Source: Anaerotignum sp. (GTDB taxonomy: Bacteria > Bacillota > Clostridia > Lachnospirales > Anaerotignaceae). Taken from it: a DNA stretch of 14,764 nucleotides. How positions within the stretch are numbered: position 1 is the stretch's first letter; each line of letters opens with the position of its first letter. This document shows, piece by piece, positions 6,390-12,346 of the stretch. The notes below the pieces were generated by a model. The model was not told where the DNA came from. It ran no database searches and saw only the letters and a list, made by a program, of their open reading frames with translations. The position numbers and the translations under genes were made by a program. Location of the stretch: assembly GCA_020024455.1 (NCBI GenBank), contig JAHHTU010000039.1, positions 1 to 14,764 on the forward strand, given 5' to 3'.

Positions 6390-7643
6390 ATGGAAAATCA
6401 ATTTTTTGTAGATGACGCACACCTTTCCCATGAGGCATTGGCAAAAAAACATGAATTGGAAACCAATCCTGCTGCAAGAAAAAATCATATGGAATATTTA
6501 GAAGGTATGGAAGTCATAGAGTCTGATATTCGAGATACTGTGATTGGTCATATGCAAGCGTATGATTATACAAAGTATACAGAAAAAGATGTCAAAGCCG
6601 CTTTGGAACACGAAACGTGTTCTGTGGAAGATTTCAAGGCATTGCTTTCTCCTGCGGCAGAGCCGTTTTTGGAAGAAATGGCACAAAAAGCAAAAATGGA
6701 AACCGGTAAGCATTTTGGGAATACGGTGTATATGTTTACACCATTGTATATTGCCAATTATTGTGAAAATTACTGTGTGTATTGCGGCTTTAACTGTTAC
6801 AACCATATCCAACGCATGAAATTGAACATGGAACAAATCGAGCATGAAATGCAGATTATTGCAGACAGTGGTATGGAAGAAATTTTGATTTTGACAGGGG
6901 AAAGTCGTGCACAAAGTGATGTGCAATATATCGGAGAAGCGTGTAAATTGGCAAGAAAATATTTCAGAATGGTTGGGCTTGAAATTTATCCGGTCAATAC
7001 AGAAGAATACCAATATCTCCATACCTGTGGTGCGGATTATATCACCGTATTTCAGGAAACATATGACGCAGATAAATATGAAACATTACATCTTTTGGGA
7101 CATAAACGTGTTTGGCCATACCGTTTCGATGCACAGGAACGGGCACTCAGAGGTGGTATGAGAGGGGTTGGATTTTCTGCATTGTTGGGATTGGCAGATT
7201 TTCGGAAAGATGCATTGGCAAGTGCATTGCACGTATATTATTTGCAAAGAAAATATCCGCACGCCGAAATGTCATTGTCTTGTCCAAGATTACGCCCCAT
7301 TATCAACAACGACAAAATCAATCCATTAGATGTGGGTGAAAAACAACTTTGTCAAGTGTTGTGTGCATATCGTATTTTTATGCCGTTTGTGGGTATTACC
7401 GTTTCTTCCAGAGAAAGTGCGTCTTTCAGAGATGGGATTGTCAAAATTGCGGCAACAAAGGTTTCTGCCGGTGTTTCCACAGGCATTGGCGACCATGAAA
7501 GCAAATACACAGGTAAGGAGGCAGACGGTACAGAAGGTGATGAGCAGTTTGAAATCAATGATGACCGTACATTACAAAAAATGTATGATGATATGAAAGA
7601 GGAAGGACTGCAACCGGTACTGAATGATTATGTCTATGTATAA
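6390..7643 (+). CDS. thiH: Radical SAM tyrosine lyase ThiH (2-iminoacetate synthase)
   Basis: ThiH cleaves tyrosine with S-adenosylmethionine to give dehydroglycine (2-iminoacetate) for ThiG. The 4Fe-4S-binding CxxxCxxC motif is C125, C129 and C132 in YCENYCVYCGF. ILILTGESR, LEIYPVNTEEY and ETYDADKYETLH are typical of the ThiH/HydG family. At 417 residues it has an N-terminal part about 40 residues longer than E. coli ThiH. It lacks the extra C-terminal Fe-S domain of HydG, so ThiH is the better call. AAGGAGGGG precedes the ATG, which lies 12 nt after thiG. Use of tyrosine rather than glycine (ThiO) fits an anaerobe. Confidence 0.95.
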   Translation: MENQFFVDDAHLSHEALAKKHELETNPAARKNHMEYLEGMEVIESDIRDTVIGHMQAYDYTKYTEKDVKAALEHETCSVEDFKALLSPAAEPFLEEMAQKAKMETGKHFGNTVYMFTPLYIANYCENYCVYCGFNCYNHIQRMKLNMEQIEHEMQIIADSGMEEILILTGESRAQSDVQYIGEACKLARKYFRMVGLEIYPVNTEEYQYLHTCGADYITVFQETYDADKYETLHLLGHKRVWPYRFDAQERALRGGMRGVGFSALLGLADFRKDALASALHVYYLQRKYPHAEMSLSCPRLRPIINNDKINPLDVGEKQLCQVLCAYRIFMPFVGITVSSRESASFRDGIVKIAATKVSAGVSTGIGDHESKYTGKEADGTEGDEQFEINDDRTLQKMYDDMKEEGLQPVLNDYVYV

Positions 7644-8229
7644 TATTGTTTGTGTTACAAACCGCAAGCTTTGCAATGGTGACTTTTTGGAAAGGATAGA
7701 AGAAATTGCAAAATGTCAACCAAAAGCAATCATTTTGAGAGAAAAAGACATTTCGGAACAAGCATATGAAGCATTGGCAATACAAGTGCTGGATATCTGT
7801 AAACAATATGATGTGCGGTGTATATTACATTCTTTTGTAGATGTGGCAATCCGTTTGCAGGCAGATGCCATTCATGTGCCGTTGCCGATATTAAGAAATA
7901 TGCGACAGGAACAAAAAGAAAAATGTAACATCATAGGTGCATCTTGCCATACCGTAGAGGAAGCAAAAGAAGCAGAACAATGCGGTTGTACATACATCAC
8001 CGCAGGGCATATCTTTGTGACCGATTGCAAAAAGGGTGTTCCAGCAAGGGGATTGGATTTTTTGAAAGCGGTGTGTGAAAGTGTTTCTATCCCTGTATAT
8101 GCCATTGGTGGGATTTCGGGAGAAAATATACAATCTGTTTGTATGGCAGGGGCGGAAAGCGGCTGTGTCATGAGTGGGTTGATGCAATGCAGTGATGTTG
8201 CTGATTTTATGGAAGATTTCAAAAAGTAA
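7624..8229 (+). CDS. tenI: TenI-type thiazole tautomerase (ThiE/TenI family; may be annotated thiamine phosphate synthase)
   Basis: The protein is a TIM barrel of the ThiE/TenI family. ThiE joins the thiazole and pyrimidine halves, while TenI aromatises the thiazole made by ThiG. The segment GHIFVTDCKKG (128-138) resembles Bacillus TenI, including its His, rather than the GPxFxTxTK loop of ThiE. LREKD (39-43), a GASCHT strand (105-110) and IGGI (161-164) complete the fold, and length is typical. Possible starts at 7624, 7630 and 7636 all overlap the end of thiH by 8-20 nt. None has a well-spaced ribosome site, so coupling to thiH is likely. MYNIVCVTNR at 7636 aligns best with family N-termini. 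A dual or ThiE role cannot be excluded; if it is TenI, coupling to the pyrimidine must be encoded elsewhere. Confidence 0.85.
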   Translation: MIMSMYNIVCVTNRKLCNGDFLERIEEIAKCQPKAIILREKDISEQAYEALAIQVLDICKQYDVRCILHSFVDVAIRLQADAIHVPLPILRNMRQEQKEKCNIIGASCHTVEEAKEAEQCGCTYITAGHIFVTDCKKGVPARGLDFLKAVCESVSIPVYAIGGISGENIQSVCMAGAESGCVMSGLMQCSDVADFMEDFKK

Positions 8230-8235
8230 ACAAAG

Positions 8236-8278
8236 TCCGCAATAGCGGAGGGACAGAGGGGGAGCGCCCTAGGTCTTT
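8236..8278 (+). other. Two small hairpins downstream of the thiamin operon, weak terminator candidate
   Basis: TCCGC/GCGGA (8236-8249) is followed by a second stem built from GAC/GTC and AGGG/CCCT (8252-8275) that ends in TCTTT. The T run is interrupted and short, so termination is doubtful. The block is GC-rich compared with its surroundings. It may instead let the thi transcript continue into the RNA element at 8285. Confidence 0.35.
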
Positions 8279-8284
8279 ACAAAC

Positions 8285-8424
8285 ATAACAGCGATGGGAA
8301 GCCGTGTTCCGGCGTGAGAGGAAGCCATGAAGTTTCGACCGATTTTTTCAAATACGAATAAAAAATGGATTTGTTTAGGAGAACGCTGTTATAAAAAAGG
8401 AGTGTTCTCCTATTTTTATAACAG
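8285..8424 (+). ncRNA. Structured leader RNA resembling a diverged or degenerate TPP riboswitch with alternative hairpins
   Basis: A 9-bp perfect outer stem (8285-8293 with 8384-8392) closes a roughly 90-nt domain. Inside, GGGAAGCCG...CGGC is followed by TGAGAGGAAG (8315-8324) and TTCGACC (8334-8340). These two strings are identical, in the same order and almost the same spacing, to the pyrimidine arm of the TPP riboswitch at 4584. The 3' side keeps TAGGAGA and GCTG, similar to TAGGGA and GCTG there. The pyrophosphate arm (ACCTGAT, GGATAATGCC) is missing. In its place is an AT hairpin (8342-8348 with 8360-8366). The outer stem competes with a long downstream hairpin, a switch-like layout. No intact gene follows closely. 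Confidence 0.5.
8386..8424 (+). terminator. Long terminator-like hairpin competing with the outer stem of the TPP-like RNA
   Basis: CTGTTATAAAAA-AGGAG (8386-8402) pairs with CTCCT-(A)-TTTTTATAACAG (8407-8424) around TGTT: 17 bp with one bulged A. The inner AAAAAAGGAG/CTCCTATTTTT part looks like a bidirectional terminator. Bases 8386-8392 are also the 3' strand of the outer stem at 8285. AGGAGAAC (8377-8384) can pair alternatively with GTTCTCCT (8404-8411). Confidence 0.65.
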
Positions 8425-8553
8425 AAGTGATGGAAAGAAAAATATGAAAAATGTGTTTTTGATATTTTTGTTTGCATGACAGAAAAAATATGCCCACAGA
8501 CAATGCCTATGTGCGGTAAAGTAATAAATATATAAGTAGTAGATAGCCAAAAT

Positions 8554-8907
8554 ATGAAATGTAGATATGGCTTTTTAGGTTTTTTCTCTCTTATTGTCTT
8601 GCTGGGATTTTGGACGCATAACCTGGTGTATTTCCCGTTTTTCGGTTTTGCAGTATTCTTTGAATATTTCTTTGTGAAAACAGACGAAATGTTCATTGAC
8701 AATATGCGAAAAGCTGCTACATGGGCGTTTTTCTCCAATTTGGCAACAACAACCATTGTTACTTGCTATTATGCAATTATTAAGAATAATTCTGATGTTG
8801 CACTTACAAAAGGTATTGGTTTGGGATTTGGAGTTGCCATGATTGTCTTTTGCTTTGTTACTGCTTGTTTTGACTGGAAAGATAGGCGTGATGTATCCAA
8901 TGATTAA
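8554..8907 (+). CDS. Small membrane protein, DUF3796-like
   Basis: The 117-residue product starts with a GFLGFFSLIVLLGF hydrophobic segment and an aromatic FFGFAVFFEYFF stretch. FVKTDEMFIDNMRKAATWAFF and two more membrane segments (about 65-80 and 91-107) follow. The pattern GFLGF plus aromatic helix plus FVKxDEMF fits DUF3796 proteins, which commonly sit just before a small Xre-type regulator, as here. Function is unknown. No strong ribosome site precedes the ATG, and no other in-frame start exists before the stop at 8533. The gene overlaps the regulator start by 17 nt, so the pair is co-translated. It could sense or modulate the regulator, but that is inference. Confidence 0.65.
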   Translation: MKCRYGFLGFFSLIVLLGFWTHNLVYFPFFGFAVFFEYFFVKTDEMFIDNMRKAATWAFFSNLATTTIVTCYYAIIKNNSDVALTKGIGLGFGVAMIVFCFVTACFDWKDRRDVSND

Positions 8908-9097
8908 AAACAGAATGAAAGAGTATAGAGCAAGATTTGATATGAAACAAGAAGATTTAGCTGCAAAAGTAGGTGTACGTCGTGAAACTATCGGAAATCT
9001 TGAAAAGGGAAAATACAATCCATCATTAGTTTTAGCATGGAATATAGCAAAAGTATTTCATGTTTCGATTGAAGAAATTTTTACGGTAGAAGAATAA
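8891..9097 (+). CDS. Small Xre-family (Cro/C1, YozG-type) helix-turn-helix regulator
   Basis: The 68-residue protein is almost entirely one HTH_3 domain. KNRMKEYRARFDMKQEDLA leads into the turn, VRRETIGNLEKGKYNPSL forms the recognition part, and AWNIAKVFHVSIEEIF closes the domain. The ATG at 8891 overlaps the end of the DUF3796-like gene and has GGAAAG eight bases upstream; ATG 8900 is an alternative. A longer reading from 8843 would run deep into the membrane gene and is unlikely. Proteins of this type bind DNA as dimers, often at their own operon. It probably regulates itself and the membrane protein; targets are unknown. Confidence 0.88.
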   Translation: MYPMIKNRMKEYRARFDMKQEDLAAKVGVRRETIGNLEKGKYNPSLVLAWNIAKVFHVSIEEIFTVEE

Positions 9098-9103
9098 ATA
9101 GTA

Positions 9104-9168
9104 AACCCGGCTGAGCCAGTCAACTGCAAGTAAACGGGGTTTGCCCACCGTTGACAGTCCACCCCTCA
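9104..9168 (+). other. Short GC-rich intergenic hairpin block, possible repeat element or recombination scar
   Basis: The block contrasts with its AT-rich surroundings. It holds a hairpin AACGGGG (9133-9139) against CCC-A-CCGTT (9144-9152), an overlapping inverted pair GTCAAC (9119-9124)/GTTGAC (9150-9155), and GGCTgaGCC. There is no T run, so it is not an obvious terminator, and no ORF fits. It lies between the regulator and the SUKH-like gene. I cannot name a family. Confidence 0.45.
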
Positions 9169-9220
9169 ACCATGAAATTGGATAACAGAAAAGCAAATAG
9201 AAAGTTGGTGAAACGAATTG

Positions 9221-9598
9221 ATGGGCTATATCGAAAAAATATCAGAGCAATACGATGGAAACATATTGTTTCACGCCCCTTATACAGGAAAAAAAGATGA
9301 AAATATACCAGAAGAATTGTATTCCATTCTATGTATTAGCAATGGTATTTCAGAAACGATGTGCTTATTAGATAATAAAGAACCAATCATAATCGGGTGG
9401 ATTGTATATCCACATGATATGGTACTGGAACAAACTGCTTTTTACACTGAAAATTATGGAATAAAAGGCACAATATTTTCAGATGATGGTGCAGGCTGTC
9501 CATATATCATAAAGAGTGATGGAGCGATTACTTCTTTTAATGGCATAGACGATGCAGAATATAAAATAGCTGACACATTATCGGAGTTTTTCCAATAG
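9221..9598 (+). CDS. Orphan SUKH (SMI1/KNR4-like) immunity-type protein
   Basis: The 125-residue protein has the layout of SUKH-family proteins. IPEELYSILCISNG is an early helix, IIGWIVYPHDMVLEQ a central strand pair, and FSDDGAGCPYIIKSDGAITSF the Asp-Gly-rich strand region. A C-terminal helix begins GIDDAEYKIADTLSEFF. Many members neutralise toxins of contact-dependent or polymorphic toxin systems, but no toxin gene is in the window. ATG 9221 is chosen over TTG 9218; GGTG lies ten bases upstream, a weak ribosome site. It has its own terminator. The inferred role is an orphan immunity gene protecting against neighbours' toxins; a non-immunity regulatory role is possible. Confidence 0.7.
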   Translation: MGYIEKISEQYDGNILFHAPYTGKKDENIPEELYSILCISNGISETMCLLDNKEPIIIGWIVYPHDMVLEQTAFYTENYGIKGTIFSDDGAGCPYIIKSDGAITSFNGIDDAEYKIADTLSEFFQ

Positions 9599-9643
9599 CA
9601 TTTATCAGAAAATTTGAAATTCATACCTGATGGTCACACCCTC

Positions 9644-9679
9644 AGCAGGAAATCTTTTACAAGGTTTTCCTGCTTTTTT
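9644..9679 (+). terminator. Terminator of the SUKH-like gene
   Basis: AGCAGGAAA (9644-9652) pairs with TTTCCTGCT (9666-9674) and is followed by six T. The loop is 13 nt. It lies 45 nt after the stop codon. Confidence 0.85.
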
Positions 9680-9725
9680 GCGTCCGTTTTGATAGTCAAA
9701 AGAAAATTTCTTGGCTGTGTTTTCC

Positions 9726-9758
9726 AAAAAAAGCGGCAGACGAAAGTTTGCGTCTGCC
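9726..9758 (-). terminator. Terminator of the minus-strand Nudix-recombinase-TtcA operon
   Basis: Read on the minus strand, GGCAGACG (9758-9751) pairs with CGTCTGCC (9742-9735) and is followed by GC and seven T (9732-9726). It lies about 60 nt after the Nudix stop and faces the SUKH terminator, so the two units are separated tail to tail. Confidence 0.85.
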
Positions 9759-9816
9759 TAGTCTGTGCTTCTTTATCTTACACAAGATAATTCTGTGGGC
9801 ATTGTTTCCTTAATTA

Positions 9817-10443
9817 TCATATATTTTGCAGTTCCTGCATGATGTTTTGTATGATTTGTGCTGTCAAACCCCATATGGTGCGGTTTTCATAAGTATAAAA
9901 CAATTCCGGCACACGACATTCCCGAAACCCGTAATTTTTGCCGTTTTCGATGCGTTCGTAAGGAAATGGCACAGACATATCCGCTTTCCAATACATATCA
10001 TAAATTTCGGGTTGTTGTTTTTGGAAAAAGGATACCGGTATGGTAAACACTTCTGCCACTTCGTCTGTTTGGAAATATAATTTTTGATAGTCCGCATAGG
10101 AAACAAAGCCGATATATGGTTGTATCAATCCGCCATATACGGTAAGCATGAAATTGCTCTTGCCCAAAATGCGGATTTTTTCTTTGGGAATACCAATTTC
10201 TTCTTCGGTTTCCCGCAATGCGGTTTGTTTTAAGTTTTCGCCTTGTTCCTGTTTGCCGCCGGGAAAGCAAATATCATTGGGTTGTCGCACATGGGCGGCA
10301 CGTTTGGTCAGCACAAAATGGAGTTCTCCTTGTACTTCGGTCAAAAGTGCCATGATACCGAATTTTTTTAATTGCAATATGGGTTGTGCGACTTTTTCTC
10401 CGAATGTGGTTTTGAAATCGTCTATTGTAAATTTGTGTTGCAT
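9817..10443 (-). CDS. Nudix hydrolase, CoA-pyrophosphatase type
   Basis: The 208-residue protein carries a complete Nudix box at residues 63-85 (G63, E69, R77, E78, E81, E82, G84), which binds metal and cleaves a nucleoside diphosphate linked to X. Just before it, LTKRAAHVRQPND-ICFPGG matches the UPF0035 signature of CoA pyrophosphatases such as NudL/YeaB. These cut CoA into phosphopantetheine and adenosine bisphosphate. ATG 10443 has AAAGGA nine bases upstream. ATG 10449 overlaps the recombinase stop as TGATG and is also possible through coupling. It is the last gene of the minus-strand operon. The substrate is inferred from the family, not shown. Confidence 0.85.
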   Translation of the reverse strand: MQHKFTIDDFKTTFGEKVAQPILQLKKFGIMALLTEVQGELHFVLTKRAAHVRQPNDICFPGGKQEQGENLKQTALRETEEEIGIPKEKIRILGKSNFMLTVYGGLIQPYIGFVSYADYQKLYFQTDEVAEVFTIPVSFFQKQQPEIYDMYWKADMSVPFPYERIENGKNYGFRECRVPELFYTYENRTIWGLTAQIIQNIMQELQNI

Positions 10444-10448
10444 AACCA

Positions 10449-11510
10449 TCAATCCTTTCGCAATTTGATAAAGGAAGCGGCACTTTTGCGTCGGTTTTCC
10501 TCAATTTCTGCATAATGTCGGCGTGTGGTGTTTACGTCGGTATGTCCCAATGTGTCGGCAACCAAATAAATATCACCGGTTTCCTGATATAAATTGGTAC
10601 CGTAAGTACTACGCAGTTTGTGCGGCGAGATATTTTTAGGAGTGACACCCTGTGCATATTTTTTGACAAGATTTTGTACGGCACGCACCGTAATGCGTTT
10701 GCCTTGTGCGGATAAAAATACAGCGTCGCTATGTTCCTCTTTTGGCTTGAAGAAGTCACGTTGTTCCAAATATTCCCGCAATGTTTGTGCCACTTCTTCG
10801 CTGAAATAAAGCATAACCTCATTCCCGCCTTTTCGCACAACTTTCACACCATAATTGCGAAAATCCAAATCTTCTTTATTGATGCCCACACATTCGGATA
10901 CACGCATACCCGTACCCAAAAGCAACGTAATGATTGCCATATCCCGTTTTTGTAATTTTCCATGACGTGCTTTTTGTCCTTTGGTCAAATGTTCTCCTGT
11001 TTCGACAGAGTCCAAGAAATGTTCCATTTCGTTTTCGTCCAGCCGCACAATTTTTTTATCATGGATTTTCGGCGTGTCCACAATGGTGGCAGGGTTTGCG
11101 TCTACTTTCCCTCTTTTATAAAAATATTTATACATGGAACGTACTGCTGCCAATTTGCGGGATTTTCCTTTTTCATCATTGTGATAGGCAGATGTTCCTT
11201 TCTGTGCGTTTTGATTTGGACGCACATAATAAGAAAGATATTCCATGAAACAGTCAACATCGTCCGCTGTGACATCGTTTAGGTCGTTGATGCGTAATGT
11301 TCTGGTTTCGACACCTGCTAATGTTGGGTGTTCTTCGTATAAAAAACGGAAAAAAATACGCAAATCATAAGCGTATGCCAAACGTGTCATAGAAGATGTG
11401 GTTTGTGCAATCCCACGGAAAAATTCCTGTACAAAAGGTGGTAAATCTTTTTGGACTTCCCGTAAGCGTTTGATGTCTGCAATTTTGCGTTCTTCTTGAT
11501 AGATAGACAT
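10449..11510 (-). CDS. Tyrosine recombinase, XerS/XerC-like
   Basis: The 353-residue protein has an N-terminal SAM-like core-binding domain (about 25-135) and a catalytic domain (about 155-345). All catalytic residues are present: R203 in GTGMRVSE, K227, H297 and R300 in SPHKLR, H323 in LGHTD, and the nucleophile Y333 in RRHY. Length and the N-terminal layout LPPFVQEFFRG-SS-TRLAYAYDLRIFFRFL resemble single-recombinase XerS proteins that resolve chromosome dimers at dif-like sites. XerC-like is the alternative. ATG 11510 has GGAGAG eight bases upstream, one base after the ttcA-type stop. A longer reading would overlap that gene. It sits inside a housekeeping operon with no phage or transposon genes, so a chromosomal role is likelier than a mobile integrase. 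Confidence 0.85.
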   Translation of the reverse strand: MSIYQEERKIADIKRLREVQKDLPPFVQEFFRGIAQTTSSMTRLAYAYDLRIFFRFLYEEHPTLAGVETRTLRINDLNDVTADDVDCFMEYLSYYVRPNQNAQKGTSAYHNDEKGKSRKLAAVRSMYKYFYKRGKVDANPATIVDTPKIHDKKIVRLDENEMEHFLDSVETGEHLTKGQKARHGKLQKRDMAIITLLLGTGMRVSECVGINKEDLDFRNYGVKVVRKGGNEVMLYFSEEVAQTLREYLEQRDFFKPKEEHSDAVFLSAQGKRITVRAVQNLVKKYAQGVTPKNISPHKLRSTYGTNLYQETGDIYLVADTLGHTDVNTTRRHYAEIEENRRKSAASFIKLRKD

Positions 11511-11511
11511 A

Positions 11512-12234
11512 TTATATCTCTCCGTTCCACCCTTTGATTTGTGAGCGTTTGATAGCACCAAATACTTTTTCTTGCAGGTTGTCATAATTTTTGGAAAGCT
11601 CTGCAAGCAGTTCTTTTGTTTCTTGTCGCTTGGTGTTACCATCAGCCAGACAAGGGTTTTTTACAATTTGTATGTTGTTTTGTGTGACAAAAGAACGGCA
11701 TTCCCATTCCGGTACATACATCAAAGGACGTATGGAATAGAGTTTGCTTCTGTCCAGATAACTGACAGGGGCAAAACAGTTGATGCGTCCTTCATAAAAC
11801 AATGACATAAAGAATGTTTCCACAACATCATCTTTATTATGCCCCAATGCAATTTTATTGCAACCCAGTTCTTCCGCTTTTGTGTTTAATGCACCTTTTC
11901 GCATTTTTGCACAAAGGGAACAGGGATTTTTTTCTTTGCGTTCTTCAAATATGATTTGTCCGATATCCGTATGCACAACGGTGTAAGGGACACCGATTTT
12001 ATCACAAAATACCTGTATATCATCATATGTTGCACCGGGCAACCCCAATGAAACGGTGATGGCTTCCAGTTCAAACTGTTTGGGATAAAAGCGTTGTAAA
12101 TGTTTTAGTGCAAGCAACAGACAAATACTGTCTTTGCCACCGGATACACCAACGGCGATTTTATCACCTTCTGCAATCATTTGATAATCGTCTACTGCTT
12201 TTCGCACATAACTCAATAATTTTTGTAACTTCAT
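11512..12234 (-). CDS. TtcA-family tRNA 2-thiocytidine synthase-like PP-loop ATPase
   Basis: The 240-residue protein has the ATP pyrophosphatase loop SGGKDS (31-36) and the Fe-S CxxC pair C105/C108 in NPCSLCAKMRKG. The ALGHNKDDVVET helix (129-140) and a third cysteine C195 in NPCLADG complete the set. E. coli TtcA likewise uses three cysteines, two in CxxC and one further on, to hold a 4Fe-4S cluster while adding sulfur to cytidine 32 of tRNA. The protein is shorter than E. coli TtcA, and the second cysteine of the usual late CxxC is absent. The exact tRNA target is therefore not certain; another TtcA/TtuA-type thiolase is possible. AGGAGG lies six bases before the ATG. It is the first gene of the minus-strand operon. 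Confidence 0.85.
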   Translation of the reverse strand: MKLQKLLSYVRKAVDDYQMIAEGDKIAVGVSGGKDSICLLLALKHLQRFYPKQFELEAITVSLGLPGATYDDIQVFCDKIGVPYTVVHTDIGQIIFEERKEKNPCSLCAKMRKGALNTKAEELGCNKIALGHNKDDVVETFFMSLFYEGRINCFAPVSYLDRSKLYSIRPLMYVPEWECRSFVTQNNIQIVKNPCLADGNTKRQETKELLAELSKNYDNLQEKVFGAIKRSQIKGWNGEI

Positions 12235-12257
12235 AAATTTCCTCCTAACATAATTTC

Positions 12258-12263
12258 ATTATA
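12258..12263 (-). promoter_or_regulatory. -10 element for the ttcA-like operon
   Basis: A perfect TATAAT is read on the minus strand, 24 nt before the start codon. No good -35 hexamer lies 16-18 nt further upstream. Confidence 0.5.
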
Positions 12264-12316
12264 CCGAATTTTTCAAAAAAGGAAAAGTCTTGCTATGCAA
12301 TTTGTTGCAAAAACGA

Positions 12317-12322
12317 TATAAT
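12317..12322 (+). promoter_or_regulatory. -10 element for the GH3 lipoprotein gene
   Basis: A perfect TATAAT lies 24 nt before the ATG at 12347, divergent from the minus-strand promoter 54 nt away. The best -35-like hexamer, TTGCTA (12290), is 21 nt away, which is too far for a standard promoter. Strength is therefore uncertain. Confidence 0.5.
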
Positions 12323-12346
12323 AAGAACAAAAAAGGTGGAAAGTTT

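Noticed and set aside
8285..8392. HMP-PP (thiS motif) riboswitch considered for the structured RNA
   Set aside because: That class is described as a very small aptamer embedded in a terminator stem, usually before thiS. This element has a long closed domain with a TPP-type TGAGA arm, so TPP-derived is the better description.
9172..9300. Basic 42-residue ORF (starts MKLDNRKANRKL) before and overlapping the SUKH-like gene
   Set aside because: No ribosome site and out-of-frame overlap with a better-supported gene. A fragment of a lost gene is possible but not supportable.
10449..11642. 397-residue version of the recombinase and phage-integrase interpretation
   Set aside because: The extra 44 residues overlap the ttcA-like gene. 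The ribosome site and one-base gap favour 11510, and no phage genes or attachment repeats are nearby.
12290..12346. N-terminal extension of the GH3 protein
   Set aside because: It would hide the lipoprotein signal peptide, includes the -10 element, and lacks a ribosome site.
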